Part shown: positions 36,441 to 45,393 of the stretch, piece after piece | How positions within the stretch are numbered: position 1 is the stretch's first letter | Layout of the letters: each line of letters begins with the position of its first letter | Source of the DNA: Natrinema caseinilyticum | GTDB lineage: Archaea; Halobacteriota; Halobacteria; Halobacteriales; Natrialbaceae | Direction of reading: 5' to 3' | DNA length: 64,000 nucleotides | NCBI RefSeq assembly: GCF_024227435.1 | Contig: NZ_CP100445.1 | Span: 186,001 to 250,000, forward strand | Notes under the pieces: generated by a model | The model's database searches: none | Told to the model about the DNA's origin: nothing | Seen by the model: the letters and a program-made list of their open reading frames with translations, nothing else | Position numbers and translations under genes: made by a program

Positions 36441-36628
36441 TGGCCATTCGAACGAGTTCTGGCCGGGTAAACCTTTCAGTACGGACAGTCAACACTGTGA
36501 ATTTGTCTCACGCGGGGGCGTCTCACCCGTCGTCGGACGGAGGGCCCTGCCGGTCTGGTTGACCGCTCGCAGGGGCGAAACCGACCCGGAAAGACACGCA
36601 TTTACCGCGAGCACTGATACGGTAGGGC

Positions 36629-36868
36629 ATGCAAACCTGGTCGACCGAGGACGGTGAGACCGTCTATATCTCGGAAATGAACGGTGACAAAGGCTCGAAA
36701 GGGCCGTTTCTCGTCGCCTACGAAACCCCGGATTTCGACCGTCGCTACGGGTGGTTCTGTACGAACTGCGAGAGTCTCGATAACGCGATGGACGCGATGG
36801 GCCGGATCAAGTGCAACCGGTGTGGGAACTTTCGGAAACCGACCGAGTGGGACGCTGCCCACGAATAG
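36629..36868 (+). CDS. DUF5816-type small zinc-binding protein
   Basis: 79 residues. Two cysteine pairs, GWFCTNCESLDNAMD and IKCNRCGNFRKPTEWDAAHE, form a probable zinc ribbon; the N-terminus reads MQTWSTEDGETVYISEMNG. It closely matches my memory of the haloarchaeal DUF5816 family, which is strongly conserved but uncharacterised. Starts about 55 bp after a region with no other gene; not part of an operon. Confidence 0.82.
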   Translation: MQTWSTEDGETVYISEMNGDKGSKGPFLVAYETPDFDRRYGWFCTNCESLDNAMDAMGRIKCNRCGNFRKPTEWDAAHE

Positions 36869-37067
36869 TCGCAGCCGCAATCTGCGGATCGGAAAGCGGA
36901 TCGCGAACGACCGCCACACCAATAATAGACAATTACTGACTGTGAACTCATACCACTAGGTCACTGACCAATCAAATCCGCGACACAGTTCCGGATCCGT
37001 GGGACGTAAGCGGTCGTTCTTGTTACGTACCAACATTTATAGTGGTAGCGATCATAGATAGTACCGA

Positions 37068-37391
37068 ATGGGTCCTGTTAACATGCGACTCGTCGAACAG
37101 GCCAGGTCGATTTTCGCAGACCTGGGCTACACCGTCGAAGGCAACGGCCCCGAGTTTCGCGCTGAACGAGCATGGAAAGTCGTCCACGTCAATACTGTCC
37201 TCGAGTCGGGGAACGTCCCGTCGTCGTCATCGGGGCAGTTCCATTGTTTCGTCGCCGAACCCGACGATGCAGACGATCTCGAGGCTCGACTCGAGCGATC
37301 CGAACCGAGCTACGAGTGGGCGATCATCGTCGTCGATGGGGAAGACTATCAGGTCGAACGAGCCCCACCAGGACCGCGAATCTCGGCCTGA
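37068..37391 (+). CDS. conserved haloarchaeal protein (DUF7116-like)
   Basis: 107 residues. The pattern LVEQARSIFADLGYTVEGNG, then AERAWKVVHVNTV, a short disordered Ser-rich loop, FHCFVAEPDDADDLEARL and SYEWAIIVVDGEDYQVERA is a small alpha/beta protein widespread in haloarchaea, which I associate with DUF7116 (from memory). No catalytic residues are apparent. A second in-frame ATG at 37083 could be the true start. An AT-rich TATA-like CATTTATAG lies about 35 bp upstream. Confidence 0.72.
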   Translation: MGPVNMRLVEQARSIFADLGYTVEGNGPEFRAERAWKVVHVNTVLESGNVPSSSSGQFHCFVAEPDDADDLEARLERSEPSYEWAIIVVDGEDYQVERAPPGPRISA

Positions 37392-37428
37392 AAGTCAGTT
37401 CCGCCCGCCCGATAGCAGCCCGATCCCG

Positions 37429-38640
37429 TTATTTTTCCAGCGCGCGTCGCGTCGCAGTCACGCCGGCACCCGGATCGACGTCCGCTCCCATCGACTCGAG
37501 GACGTCTCCGAGGGCCGTCACGACGTAGATGACGTTTTCCGGCCGCGCGGAGTGTCCCATACAGCCGATTCTGAAAATTTCGCCGGCGAGGTCGCCGAGG
37601 CCGCCCGCGACCTCGAGATCGTACTGCTCGAGTAGCTGGTTGCAGACGTCCCCGTCGTCTATGCCGTCGGGGACGCGGACGGCGTTCAAACTCGGCAGCC
37701 AGTACTCCTCGGGGGCGTTCATCTCGAGTCCCATGGCTTCGACGCCGGCTTTCAACGCGCCGGCGAGCCGTTCGTGGCGATTCCAGCGGTTTTCGATTCC
37801 CTCTTCGGCGACGAGCCGCAACGCCTCCCGGATCGCGTAGACGTTGGTGATCGGCGCCGTGTGATGGTACGCTCGTTCGTCACCCCAGTAGCCCTCGAGC
37901 AGCGAGAGATCGAGGTACCACGACCGCGGGTCCTCATCGCGTGAGAGCACTTTCTCCATCGCCTCGTCCGAGAGGGTGAGCGGACTCGCACCGGGCGGAC
38001 AGGAGAGACACTTCTGTGGACCCGAGTAGGCGACGTCGATGTTCCAGTCGTCGACCCGGAGCTCGACGCCGCCCAGCGACGTGACGCTATCGGCGATTAC
38101 GAGCGCGTCCTGGTCGTGGGCCGCGGCGGTGAGTTCGGGGACGTCGGGTTGAAGGACGCCCGTACTCGTCTCGGCGTGGACGAATCCGAACACGTCGGGG
38201 TCGTGTTCGGCCAGCGCGTCCGCCACGTCGTCGGGATCCAGCGGTTCGCCCCAGGGTGCGTCGACTTCGACCACCGTCCCACCGGCCCGGCGAGCCATCG
38301 ATGCCATTCGACCGCCGAAGTAGCCGTTCGTCGGGACGAGCATCGTATCTCCCGGTTCGACGACGTTTCCGATCGCGGCTTCCATGGCGGCCGAGCCGGT
38401 CCCGGAGACCGGAATCGTCCACTGGTTGTCCGTTCGGAACGTGTATCGCAACAGGTCCTGGACCTCGTTCATGATCTCGATAAACGAGGGATCGAGGTGT
38501 CCGACGAGCGGCGTGCTCATCGCCCGGAGGACGCGCGGGTTGACGTCACTCGGACCTGGACCCATAAGGGTTCGATCAGGCGGTGTAAGTTCACCAACAG
38601 CTGGCGCTCGAGCCGTCTCGGCCTGCGGTTCCTGAGCCAT
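37429..38640 (-). CDS. alanine-glyoxylate/serine-pyruvate-type aminotransferase
   Basis: 403 residues from the ATG complementing 38638-38640. Class V PLP-dependent aminotransferase: RTLMGPGPSDVNPRVLRAMS at the start, VSGTGSAAMEAAIGNVVEPG, the PLP-contacting VIADSVTSLGGVELRVDDW and the Schiff-base lysine in AYSGPQKCLSCPPGASPL, ending with FRIGCMGHSARPENV. Enzymes of this group transfer amino groups between alanine, serine or glycine and glyoxylate or pyruvate; the exact donor is not resolved. Monocistronic. Confidence 0.92.
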   Translation of the reverse strand: MAQEPQAETARAPAVGELTPPDRTLMGPGPSDVNPRVLRAMSTPLVGHLDPSFIEIMNEVQDLLRYTFRTDNQWTIPVSGTGSAAMEAAIGNVVEPGDTMLVPTNGYFGGRMASMARRAGGTVVEVDAPWGEPLDPDDVADALAEHDPDVFGFVHAETSTGVLQPDVPELTAAAHDQDALVIADSVTSLGGVELRVDDWNIDVAYSGPQKCLSCPPGASPLTLSDEAMEKVLSRDEDPRSWYLDLSLLEGYWGDERAYHHTAPITNVYAIREALRLVAEEGIENRWNRHERLAGALKAGVEAMGLEMNAPEEYWLPSLNAVRVPDGIDDGDVCNQLLEQYDLEVAGGLGDLAGEIFRIGCMGHSARPENVIYVVTALGDVLESMGADVDPGAGVTATRRALEK

Positions 38641-38817
38641 AGACGGGTGCTCGCGTGCCACTCGCAAAGATGTACCGGCATCGGCGAACTGTCGCCAGCG
38701 TCGCCGTCACGCTCGCCGCCTGGTTCGATCTCGCGGCGCTGAACGCGCTCTCGTCCGTCCGAATGGCCTCCTGTGCTGTGGTACCGTTCGACGCTGCGTG
38801 TCGCTTAAGAGCGCTCG

Positions 38818-39825
38818 TTGCGTACTCGAACTGCCGTGTTTATCGGTCACGCCCTCTTCGCGTTCGCCGTCGCCGCACTCGTCGCCCAGTCGCGCGGCTG
38901 GGATCGCCGTCCGGCGCTACTCGTCGGCGTCGTCGCGGGCGCGTTCGCCGCAGTCCCGGACATCGACGTCGCGTACGCGCTCGTCGGCCTCGCGGATGCC
39001 GTCACCGGTTCGGTCGGCGTTCCGACGGCGTTCTGGGCCGCGAGCCGAGAGGTTCACCGCTCGGTCACCCACTCGCTGGTCGTCGGCGCCGTCGCAGCGC
39101 CGGCGTTCGGCCTCCTCGCAGCCCGCGACTCGAGTCGCACCTGGCTCGTCCGTGGCGCCGGCAGTGTCCTCCTCGGCGTACTGGTCGCGGTCGCGTTCGT
39201 CGACAGCGGCCCGCTCGCCGCGTTCGTCATGGGACTGTTCGCTGCCACCGGCGGTCTCGTCGCCGTCGGGGTCGCCCGCCAGACCCCTCTCTCCGCGTCG
39301 GCCATCGGCGTCGCGGCGCTCTGGGGACTCTGGTCGCACCCCTGGGGAGATCTCGTCACCGGCATGCCGCCGGACTGGTTTTTTCCGTTCGGTTCGTCGG
39401 TCCTCGAGTCGCGGGTCGTCCTCCATAGCGACCCGACGCTGCATCTACTGGGCGCATTCGCCATCGAACTCGCCACGATCTGGCTCGCGCTGATCGCAGT
39501 CTGTCGACTGACGGATCGATCGATCGTGTCCACCGTCAACCGCCGAGCGGCCGTGGGTGCGGCCTACGGCGTCGCCGCGCTCGCAGTGACGCCGCCGACG
39601 CTCGAGGTCTCGTATCACTTCGTCTACTCAATCCTCGGTGTCGGCGTTCTCTGTGGAACCGTGCGAGGACCGCCGACGCCGAGGATCGACCGACTGCGTG
39701 ACCGCTACGTTAGGCGACCCTCGTTCGATGGAACGCTCGAGGTCCTGCTCACCACGATGACGGCCGTAACGCTCGCGCTCGCCGCCTACGCTACCGTATA
39801 CGTTTTCGTCGTCGCACCATCGTAG
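38818..39825 (+). CDS. membrane-bound metal-dependent hydrolase (YdjM/DUF457 type)
   Basis: 335 residues from a TTG at 38818; a GTG at 38836 is an equally possible start. The metal-site pattern of the family is visible: IGHALFAFAVAALV, then GAFAAVPDIDVAYAL and VHRSVTHSLVVGA (H, P-D-x-D, H-R-x-x-T-H-S). About eight transmembrane segments follow. Bacterial relatives are induced by DNA damage or act in membrane metabolism; substrate unknown. Confidence 0.8.
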   Translation: MRTRTAVFIGHALFAFAVAALVAQSRGWDRRPALLVGVVAGAFAAVPDIDVAYALVGLADAVTGSVGVPTAFWAASREVHRSVTHSLVVGAVAAPAFGLLAARDSSRTWLVRGAGSVLLGVLVAVAFVDSGPLAAFVMGLFAATGGLVAVGVARQTPLSASAIGVAALWGLWSHPWGDLVTGMPPDWFFPFGSSVLESRVVLHSDPTLHLLGAFAIELATIWLALIAVCRLTDRSIVSTVNRRAAVGAAYGVAALAVTPPTLEVSYHFVYSILGVGVLCGTVRGPPTPRIDRLRDRYVRRPSFDGTLEVLLTTMTAVTLALAAYATVYVFVVAPS

Positions 39826-39916
39826 GACCCGCCGCGTCGCCGTCCACGCGGATCTCGGACGACCGTTCAGCGACCGGTCACATACGTTTTTGTGAGAACG
39901 CTCGGTACGATTCACC

Positions 39917-40534
39917 GTGTCCCAGACTGCGCTCGAGGGGCTGATCGCCGACGGTCGAACCAACGCGATGGTCGCGTGGGGGCTGATCGTTGTTATCGGC
40001 GGAATCGGCCTCGCGGAACTGCTGACGGGCGGAATCCTGTGGGTGACGTTCGCGGCGACTCTCGTGGCCCTGGCGGTTCTCCCACCGGTCGCCTTTCGGT
40101 CGGCGCTCGCGATGCTCCCCTGGGAGGTCCTCCTGTTGGCGGCCCTCCCCGTGCTCGGTATGGCGATCAACGCCGACCAACTGACCGGTCACTTCGCCGC
40201 GTATCTCTCGGTCGCGGCTATCGCGCTCGTTCTCGCCGTCGAACTCCACTCGTTTACGACCGTTCGAATGACCCCCAGCTTCGCCGTGGTCCTCGTCGTC
40301 GTCGGAACCATGGCCGCGGCGGGGCTGTGGGCGCTGCTGCGGTGGAGCGCCGAAAAGACGCTCGGTATTCCGTTTACGGCCGACCACGACGCGGTAATGT
40401 GGGAATTCGTCTACTCCGCCGTCGCTGGACTCGGTGCCGGCGTCGTCTTCGAACTCTATTTCAGACGACTCGCCCGCCCCGAACAGCGGCTTCCGGAAGA
40501 CGCCCAGCCGGCCTCGGAGGTGCGCGATGCGTAG
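39917..40534 (+). CDS. integral membrane protein, first of an overlapping pair
   Basis: 205 residues from a GTG start. About six hydrophobic segments (AMVAWGLIVVIGGIGLAELL, then WVTFAATLVALAVLPPVAF and others) and a polar C-terminal tail. No recognised motif. Its stop overlaps the start of the next membrane-protein gene by 8 bp, so the two products are probably made together. A TATA-like CATACGTTTTTG lies about 30 bp upstream. Confidence 0.75.
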   Translation: MSQTALEGLIADGRTNAMVAWGLIVVIGGIGLAELLTGGILWVTFAATLVALAVLPPVAFRSALAMLPWEVLLLAALPVLGMAINADQLTGHFAAYLSVAAIALVLAVELHSFTTVRMTPSFAVVLVVVGTMAAAGLWALLRWSAEKTLGIPFTADHDAVMWEFVYSAVAGLGAGVVFELYFRRLARPEQRLPEDAQPASEVRDA

Positions 40535-41186
40535 TCTTGCGAGCCGACTCCCCTCCAAGCGCCGTCAGCGCCAGCTCACTTATCTCATGGAAGTCGGATT
40601 GATCGGCATGCTGTTCGTCGGGATCGACCGCGGCAACGCCGGGATCGTGATCAACACCGCCGTGGCCCTGGCCGTCACTCAGCTCCCGCCGGTCCTGGAG
40701 CGTGACTACGAGATTCCGATGGACCCTCGCCTCACGCTGTGGATCACGACCGCCGTCTTCCTCCACGCGTTCGGTACCGTCGGTCTGCCCGGTGGTACCA
40801 CGACGCTGTACACCGATGTCTGGTGGTGGGATCACCTGACGCACGCGCTGTCGGCGTCGCTCGTCGCCGCCGCGGGATACGCCACCGTGCGCGCGTTCGA
40901 CGAACACGCCGACGGCGTGCACCTCCCTCAGCGGTTCATAGCGGTGTTCATTCTGCTTTTCGTCCTCGCCTTCGGCGTCCTCTGGGAAATCCTCGAGTTC
41001 GCCATCGCGCTGTCGGCCGATACGTTCGGGATCGACGCCGTCCTCACGCAGTACGGACTCGGCGACACGATGCTCGATTTCGTCTTCAACTCGATCGGCG
41101 CGCTCCTCGTCGCGCTCTGGGGCGGCGCCTACCTCACCGACGTTTCGGGCGCGATCCGCGAGCGGTTCGACTCGCGAGCCGATTGA
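40527..41186 (+). CDS. DUF2238/YjdF-like membrane protein, second of pair
   Basis: 219 residues from ATG at 40527. Six or so transmembrane segments with a conserved polar core in DVWWWDHLTHALSASLVAA (D-H-x-x-H) and VLWEILEFAIALSADTFGI (W-E-x-x-E), and a later DTMLDFVFNSIGALLVALWG. This D/H/E/N arrangement resembles the DUF2238 (YjdF) family, and could bind a metal. Function unknown. Overlaps the preceding membrane-protein gene. Confidence 0.8.
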   Translation: MRSLASRLPSKRRQRQLTYLMEVGLIGMLFVGIDRGNAGIVINTAVALAVTQLPPVLERDYEIPMDPRLTLWITTAVFLHAFGTVGLPGGTTTLYTDVWWWDHLTHALSASLVAAAGYATVRAFDEHADGVHLPQRFIAVFILLFVLAFGVLWEILEFAIALSADTFGIDAVLTQYGLGDTMLDFVFNSIGALLVALWGGAYLTDVSGAIRERFDSRAD

Positions 41187-41216
41187 CGTTTCCGTTCCCA
41201 TTCCCGTTCCCGTTCG
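41187..41216 (+). repeat. TTCCCG-type hexamer run
   Basis: Just after the DUF2238-like stop codon the plus strand reads about four to five imperfect hexamers (GTTTCC, GTTCCC, ATTCCC, GTTCCC, GTTCGC). Probably slipped-strand expansion. Confidence 0.6.
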
Positions 41217-41220
41217 CCGT

Positions 41221-41484
41221 GGCCGCACTTCCGCGGCCTTCGGGACGGCACACGATCGTCACGGGTGGTACCTCGTCGGAGTAGGGGCCGTCGGAGACGG
41301 CCTCCTCACGCTCGTCGTCGAGTTCGCCCCAGAGATGGCGTTCGGTAGCGCTGCTGTGGCGCTGTTTTCGATCGGCGTCCGCGAGCACAGACGCCGCGAG
41401 GCGAGCGAGCGCCTCGCGGAGCCCATCCCGTGGACCGAGAGACGGTCTACCGGAAGTGTACCGAACGACGACGCGAGTCGTTGA
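41221..41484 (+). pseudogene. open frame without a start codon, membrane-protein-like
   Basis: A frame open from upstream of 41161 to TGA at 41482-41484 translates to protein-like sequence (WYLVGVGAVGDGLLTLVVEF, then [20 protein letters not shown]) with two hydrophobic stretches and an acidic tail, unlike shadow frames. No ATG, GTG or TTG precedes the hydrophobic part; the first ATG, at 41335, would give 49 residues. It may be the remnant of a gene that lost its 5' end near the hexamer run. Confidence 0.3.
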
Positions 41485-41642
41485 CCGAACTCGACGGGAA
41501 CGCGAGCGGTAGCGGCCAGGAGGAGTCGGATGCAGTTTCACGAGAGTGTCAGCGGTCAGTTCACGTTCGACCGATAGCCGCCCCCTACCGCGCTGAATCG
41601 ACGGGGAGCTTTACGTCGTTACGCGGTGTAGCACGTCGAGCC

Positions 41643-41843
41643 ATGGTATTCAAGAAGATCAGACTCATTGGCACCAGTCCCGATAGTTTCGACGCAGCGG
41701 CCGACAACGCGATCGACCGCGCGGAAGAGACACTCGAGCACGTCCACTGGATCGAGGTCGACGAACTCGGGGTCGAAGTCGCGAGCGTCGACGACCGAGA
41801 GTACCAGGCCGAAGTCACCGTCGCGTTCCAACTCGAGGAGTAA
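41643..41843 (+). CDS. dodecin (flavin-storage protein)
   Basis: 66 residues, exactly dodecin length. [20 protein letters not shown], then [20 protein letters not shown] with the conserved tryptophan that stacks on flavins, and [13 protein letters not shown]. Dodecins assemble as hollow dodecamers and sequester riboflavin, lumichrome or FMN; halobacterial dodecin is the founding example. Single gene with no linked flavin genes. Confidence 0.95.
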   Translation: MVFKKIRLIGTSPDSFDAAADNAIDRAEETLEHVHWIEVDELGVEVASVDDREYQAEVTVAFQLEE

Positions 41844-42024
41844 CCCGCGCGGCGTTCCGATCACCGTCACGCACCGTCCCTTTCTTTCGCGTCCGGCCCC
41901 TCGAGACCGTGGCTCTTCGACGGCGTGTCAGAACGGTCGAAAACGAGTGGACGAAGGGAGCGTGTGGAGACTGGTTCGAACGGGATCGAGTCGGGTCGAG
42001 CGAGTCGAACCGCTGGTCCGATCG

Positions 42025-42399
42025 CTACGTCCGGAACGACTCACCGCAGCCGCACTCGCTGACGACGTTCGGGTTTTCGACGTGGAACCCTTCGGCTTGC
42101 AAGCCGTCCTCGTAGTCGAGGACGCTGCCTTCGATGTACTTCAGACTCGCCGGATCGACGAACACGCGCAGTTCGTGGTGTTCGTAGATCGTGTCGTCTT
42201 CGTCCGGCGCGTCGTCGAATCGCATCCCGTAGGAGAGGCCGGCACAGCCGCCTTGCTGAACGAACAGTCGAAGCCCGGCTTCCGTCGCGTCGAGGCCCTC
42301 GCTCTCGAGCAGCGAGAGGGCCTCATCTGCCGCGTCTTCGGTTACTTCGATCTCCGGGCGCGTCTCCGCCGTCCCGCCGTCCATACTGTCCGTACTCAT
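42025..42399 (-). CDS. IscA/ErpA-type (HesB) iron-sulfur assembly protein
   Basis: 124 residues. An acidic N-terminal extension precedes the A-type carrier core: EVTEDAADEALSLLESEG, LFVQQGGCAGLSYGMRFDD with the first cysteine, and the C-terminal ECGCGESF with the other two. The C-(x)n-C-G-C triad is the cluster site. Helps insert [4Fe-4S] or [2Fe-2S] clusters. Not clustered with the bolA/nifU pair at the left end of the window. Confidence 0.92.
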   Translation of the reverse strand: MSTDSMDGGTAETRPEIEVTEDAADEALSLLESEGLDATEAGLRLFVQQGGCAGLSYGMRFDDAPDEDDTIYEHHELRVFVDPASLKYIEGSVLDYEDGLQAEGFHVENPNVVSECGCGESFRT

Positions 42400-42581
42400 A
42401 TCACCACCTTTCGTCGCAACGATGTTAACTGTGACGCCCTTCGAACGCGTCCGGGCTAGCTCCTTTCGGTTACGAACGGCCTCGCGTCCGATTACGTACC
42501 GCCGGCGCGTCCGGTCGCGAACCGCCGCGTCTCACTCTCGCCGCACTCCACTCGGGACCCAGTCGCACTGCTCTCGAGACG

Positions 42582-42794
42582 TTAGAGACCCGAGCGACGT
42601 TGAAACGACCGATAACACGTTCCGAATTGCCGTCTGTCGTTCCGCGAGAGCTCGATATCGTGTTTTGCGAGCAATTCGAGCATCCGCTTTAGGTCGCAAT
42701 CGTACCACACCGAGAGGAGCCGCACGTTCTTCTGTGCGTAGTCGTAGTTGCGCTCCAGGACGCGCTCGTCCATCGGGTCGACATGCGGTTCCAT
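42582..42794 (-). CDS. small conserved-looking hypothetical protein
   Basis: 70 residues from the ATG complementing 42792-42794 (MEPHVDPMDERVLERNYDYA). The sequence is helical and balanced, unlike the Arg-rich shadow frame of hisD that continues upstream of it: KNVRLLSVWYDCDLKRMLEL, then HDIELSRNDRRQFGTCYRSF. I do not recognise a family. It lies about 110 bp downstream of hisD on the same strand and may share its transcript. Confidence 0.5.
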   Translation of the reverse strand: MEPHVDPMDERVLERNYDYAQKNVRLLSVWYDCDLKRMLELLAKHDIELSRNDRRQFGTCYRSFQRRSGL

Positions 42795-42904
42795 CTCGTT
42801 TCCTCTTCCGTCCTCCAGCCACGTAAAACCAGTTTGCAACTCGTCGACCTGAATCCGAACCGAGCGACAGCAGATGACCGTTCGCTCCGTCACGTTACCG
42901 CTCG

Positions 42905-44197
42905 CTACGTGTTCGTTTCGTCCTCGAGTCGGATTCGCACGCTCTCGGCGTGCGCTTCGAGCCCCTCCGCATCGGCCAGGGTGGTGATCGTCTCTCCGAG
43001 GTCTGCGAGACCGTCGCCCGAGAGTCGCTGGACCGTCGTCGAGCGGAGGAACGTTTCGACCGAGAGGCCGCCGGTCACCCGCGCCCCGCCGTTGGTCGGA
43101 AGGACGTGATTGGTACCGCTCGCGTAGTCGCCGGCAGCGACGGGAGTATTCGACCCGAGGAAGACGCTGCCCGCGCTGTCGATCCGCTCGAGGATCGACT
43201 CGTCGTCCGCCGCGATGATCGAGAGGTGTTCGGGTGCGTACGCCTCCGTAAAGAGGATCGCCTCGCTCATCGACCGGGCGTGGAGGACGCCGCTCGCGTC
43301 GTTCGCGAGGGCCTCTCGAATGACGTCCGCGCGTTCCCGTTCGCTCGCCTGGTCGTCGACGGCTGCGGCCACGGCGTTGGCGGTCGTCTCGTCGTCGGTG
43401 ACGGCCACAACGGACGCGTTCGGATCGTGTTCGGCCTGCGCGACCAGTTCCGCCGCGACCAGATCTGGCGGCGCCGTCTCGTCGGCGATCACGACGACTT
43501 CGCTCGGTCCCGCGAGGAAGTCGATCTCCACGTCGCCGCGCACCACTCCTTTCGCCGCCGCCACCCACTTGTTCCCCGGACCGACGATCTTCCGGACGCG
43601 GTCGATCGTCTCCGTCCCGTAGGCGAGCCCCGCGACGGCCTGTGCACCGCCGACGCTGTAGACGACGTCCGCACCCGCGGCGTGGATCGCAGCTAACGTG
43701 ACGGGATTCAGATCTTCCGCCGGCGGCGTGACGACCGCGACGTGGTCGACGCCCGCGACGACCGCCGGGACGATGCCCATGATCGCGCTCGAGGGATACG
43801 CCGCCGAGCCGCCGGGGACGTACACGCCAACGCGCTCTATGGGCCGAAACCGCCGACCGAGCGTCCGACCCGGCCCGAATTCTCGCTGCCAGTCTTCCGG
43901 AAGCTGGGCCTCGTGAAACTCGCGGACGTTCGCCGCAGCCGTCTCGATCGCCGTTCGCGTCTCCTCGTTGATCCCGTCGACGGCTCGCTCGCAGTGGTCG
44001 GTGATCTCGAGATTGCCGAGTTCGACGCCGTCGAACTCGCCCGTGAATTCGCGGACGGCGACGTCGCCTTCCTCGCGAACGCGATCGACGATCTCTCGAA
44101 CGTCGTCCGTGACCGCTTCGATACCGGCGTCGCGCTCGAAGAAGGCCGCGCGGTCTCCCGGCCCGAGGTCCCCGATCGCCTGGACGTCGATTGTCAT
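42905..44197 (-). CDS. hisD: histidinol dehydrogenase
   Basis: 430 residues, full length for the family. Catalyses the last two NAD-dependent oxidations of L-histidinol to histidine. Conserved blocks: ERVGVYVPGGSAAYPSSAIM, IVGPGNKWVAAAKGVV, DFLAGPSEVVVIADETAPPD and YAPEHLSIIAADD (zinc and catalytic His/Glu), ending SNTPVAAGDYASGTNHVLPT. Stand-alone; no other his gene is seen in the window, as is common in haloarchaea. Confidence 0.96.
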   Translation of the reverse strand: MTIDVQAIGDLGPGDRAAFFERDAGIEAVTDDVREIVDRVREEGDVAVREFTGEFDGVELGNLEITDHCERAVDGINEETRTAIETAAANVREFHEAQLPEDWQREFGPGRTLGRRFRPIERVGVYVPGGSAAYPSSAIMGIVPAVVAGVDHVAVVTPPAEDLNPVTLAAIHAAGADVVYSVGGAQAVAGLAYGTETIDRVRKIVGPGNKWVAAAKGVVRGDVEIDFLAGPSEVVVIADETAPPDLVAAELVAQAEHDPNASVVAVTDDETTANAVAAAVDDQASERERADVIREALANDASGVLHARSMSEAILFTEAYAPEHLSIIAADDESILERIDSAGSVFLGSNTPVAAGDYASGTNHVLPTNGGARVTGGLSVETFLRSTTVQRLSGDGLADLGETITTLADAEGLEAHAESVRIRLEDETNT

Positions 44198-44240
44198 AGC
44201 GTCAGGTTCGGACGGCGGCGAAAAAACGGTTTCCTTCCGC

Positions 44241-44462
44241 TCACGCGTCGGGGTTCTCGACCTTCCAGATGCCGACGGCGTCGAGACACGCCCGGACGAA
44301 CAGATAGACGAGCAGCCCGAACCCGACGACGGCGAGCGGTGCCTGCACCAGATTCGCGAGTTCGACCTCGAAGAAGATCCGAGTGAGCCCGCGGACGACG
44401 AAGCTCACGGTCACGAGCCCGAACGCGACGAGCGAGAGTTTGACGAATCCCGATCGGTCCAT
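44241..44462 (-). CDS. small two-helix membrane protein
   Basis: 73 residues: MDRSGFVKLSLVAFGLVTVS begins the first helix and LVQAPLAVVGFGLLVYLFVR forms the second, with a polar tail (DAVGIWKVENPDA). No family recognised. It lies 43 bp upstream of hisD on the same strand; co-transcription is possible though the roles are unrelated. Confidence 0.68.
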   Translation of the reverse strand: MDRSGFVKLSLVAFGLVTVSFVVRGLTRIFFEVELANLVQAPLAVVGFGLLVYLFVRACLDAVGIWKVENPDA

Positions 44463-44550
44463 GTCTCACCGTACGACCACGGTCGCTAAATGGTGTCGGT
44501 TGATCTCACGCCGGCGGAGACGGGCTCGCTCGGTCGATCGACACGACCCG

Positions 44551-45393
44551 TCACTGAACGTCGGCGCTGGCGGCGCGGCCGATCGCGTAGACGGCAACGG
44601 ACCCTAATACCAGCGCGAGACCCACGAGGACGGCCAGGGCCGGGACGAGCGTGTTCCACAGTCCCTCGAAGCGCGTGACCTCGATGACCGTCATCGTATC
44701 CTCGCCTAGCATCACGGCGCGGGTGGCGTCGACCCCGTAAGTGATCGGATTGAACGTCGCGACCGTCTGAATCCAGTCCGGAAGCGCCGGCAGCGGCAGG
44801 AACGCACTCGAGACGAACAGCAGAGGTAACTGCAACAGGTTCGCCCCGATGATCGTCGACTCCTCGTCGCGAGTCACGACGGCCAGCACGTTCGAGAACG
44901 CGGTAAACCAGATCGAGAACACGACGCAAATGGCCGCAATCGCGACGGCGCCGATCACCCCGGTCTCGATTTCGGCGCCGAGCGCGACACCGAGTCCCAG
45001 CACGATCGTGACCTGGGCGACGATCCGAACGATCTCCGCCAGCGTCTTCCCCAGAAAGACGGCGGTTCGATTCATCGGACTGACCAGAATTTTCTCGAAC
45101 ATACCGGTCTCGATGTCGTTGACCAGCCCGATCCCCGACGTCGCGGCCGCGACCAGCGCCACCTGGATGACGATCGCGGGCACGAGGTACGTCTCGTACG
45201 TGATTCCCTCGAGGGCGCCCGTCGCGACGCCGCCGAACACCTGGGTGAACAACACGAGGAATATGATCGGCTGAACGAGCGAGACCACGAGAACGAACGG
45301 GTTTCGAACCGACTTGATCGTCCACCGAACGAACGTGACCCAAACGTCGCTCGCGAAGGACCCGCCGTGGCCGTCCACGTTCGGTGTGCTCAT
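44551..45393 (-). CDS. ABC-2 type transporter permease
   Basis: 280 residues with six transmembrane segments in the ABC-2/DrrB pattern: VVSLVQPIIFLVLFTQVFGG, ETYLVPAIVIQVALVAAATS, ETGMFEKILVSPMNRTAVFL and VSSAFLPLPALPDWIQTVAT (the P-L-x-x-L-P-x-W block typical of exporters). It partners the ATPase whose stop codon overlaps its start (ATGA). Likely drug, lipid or polymer export; substrate unknown. Confidence 0.92.
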   Translation of the reverse strand: MSTPNVDGHGGSFASDVWVTFVRWTIKSVRNPFVLVVSLVQPIIFLVLFTQVFGGVATGALEGITYETYLVPAIVIQVALVAAATSGIGLVNDIETGMFEKILVSPMNRTAVFLGKTLAEIVRIVAQVTIVLGLGVALGAEIETGVIGAVAIAAICVVFSIWFTAFSNVLAVVTRDEESTIIGANLLQLPLLFVSSAFLPLPALPDWIQTVATFNPITYGVDATRAVMLGEDTMTVIEVTRFEGLWNTLVPALAVLVGLALVLGSVAVYAIGRAASADVQ

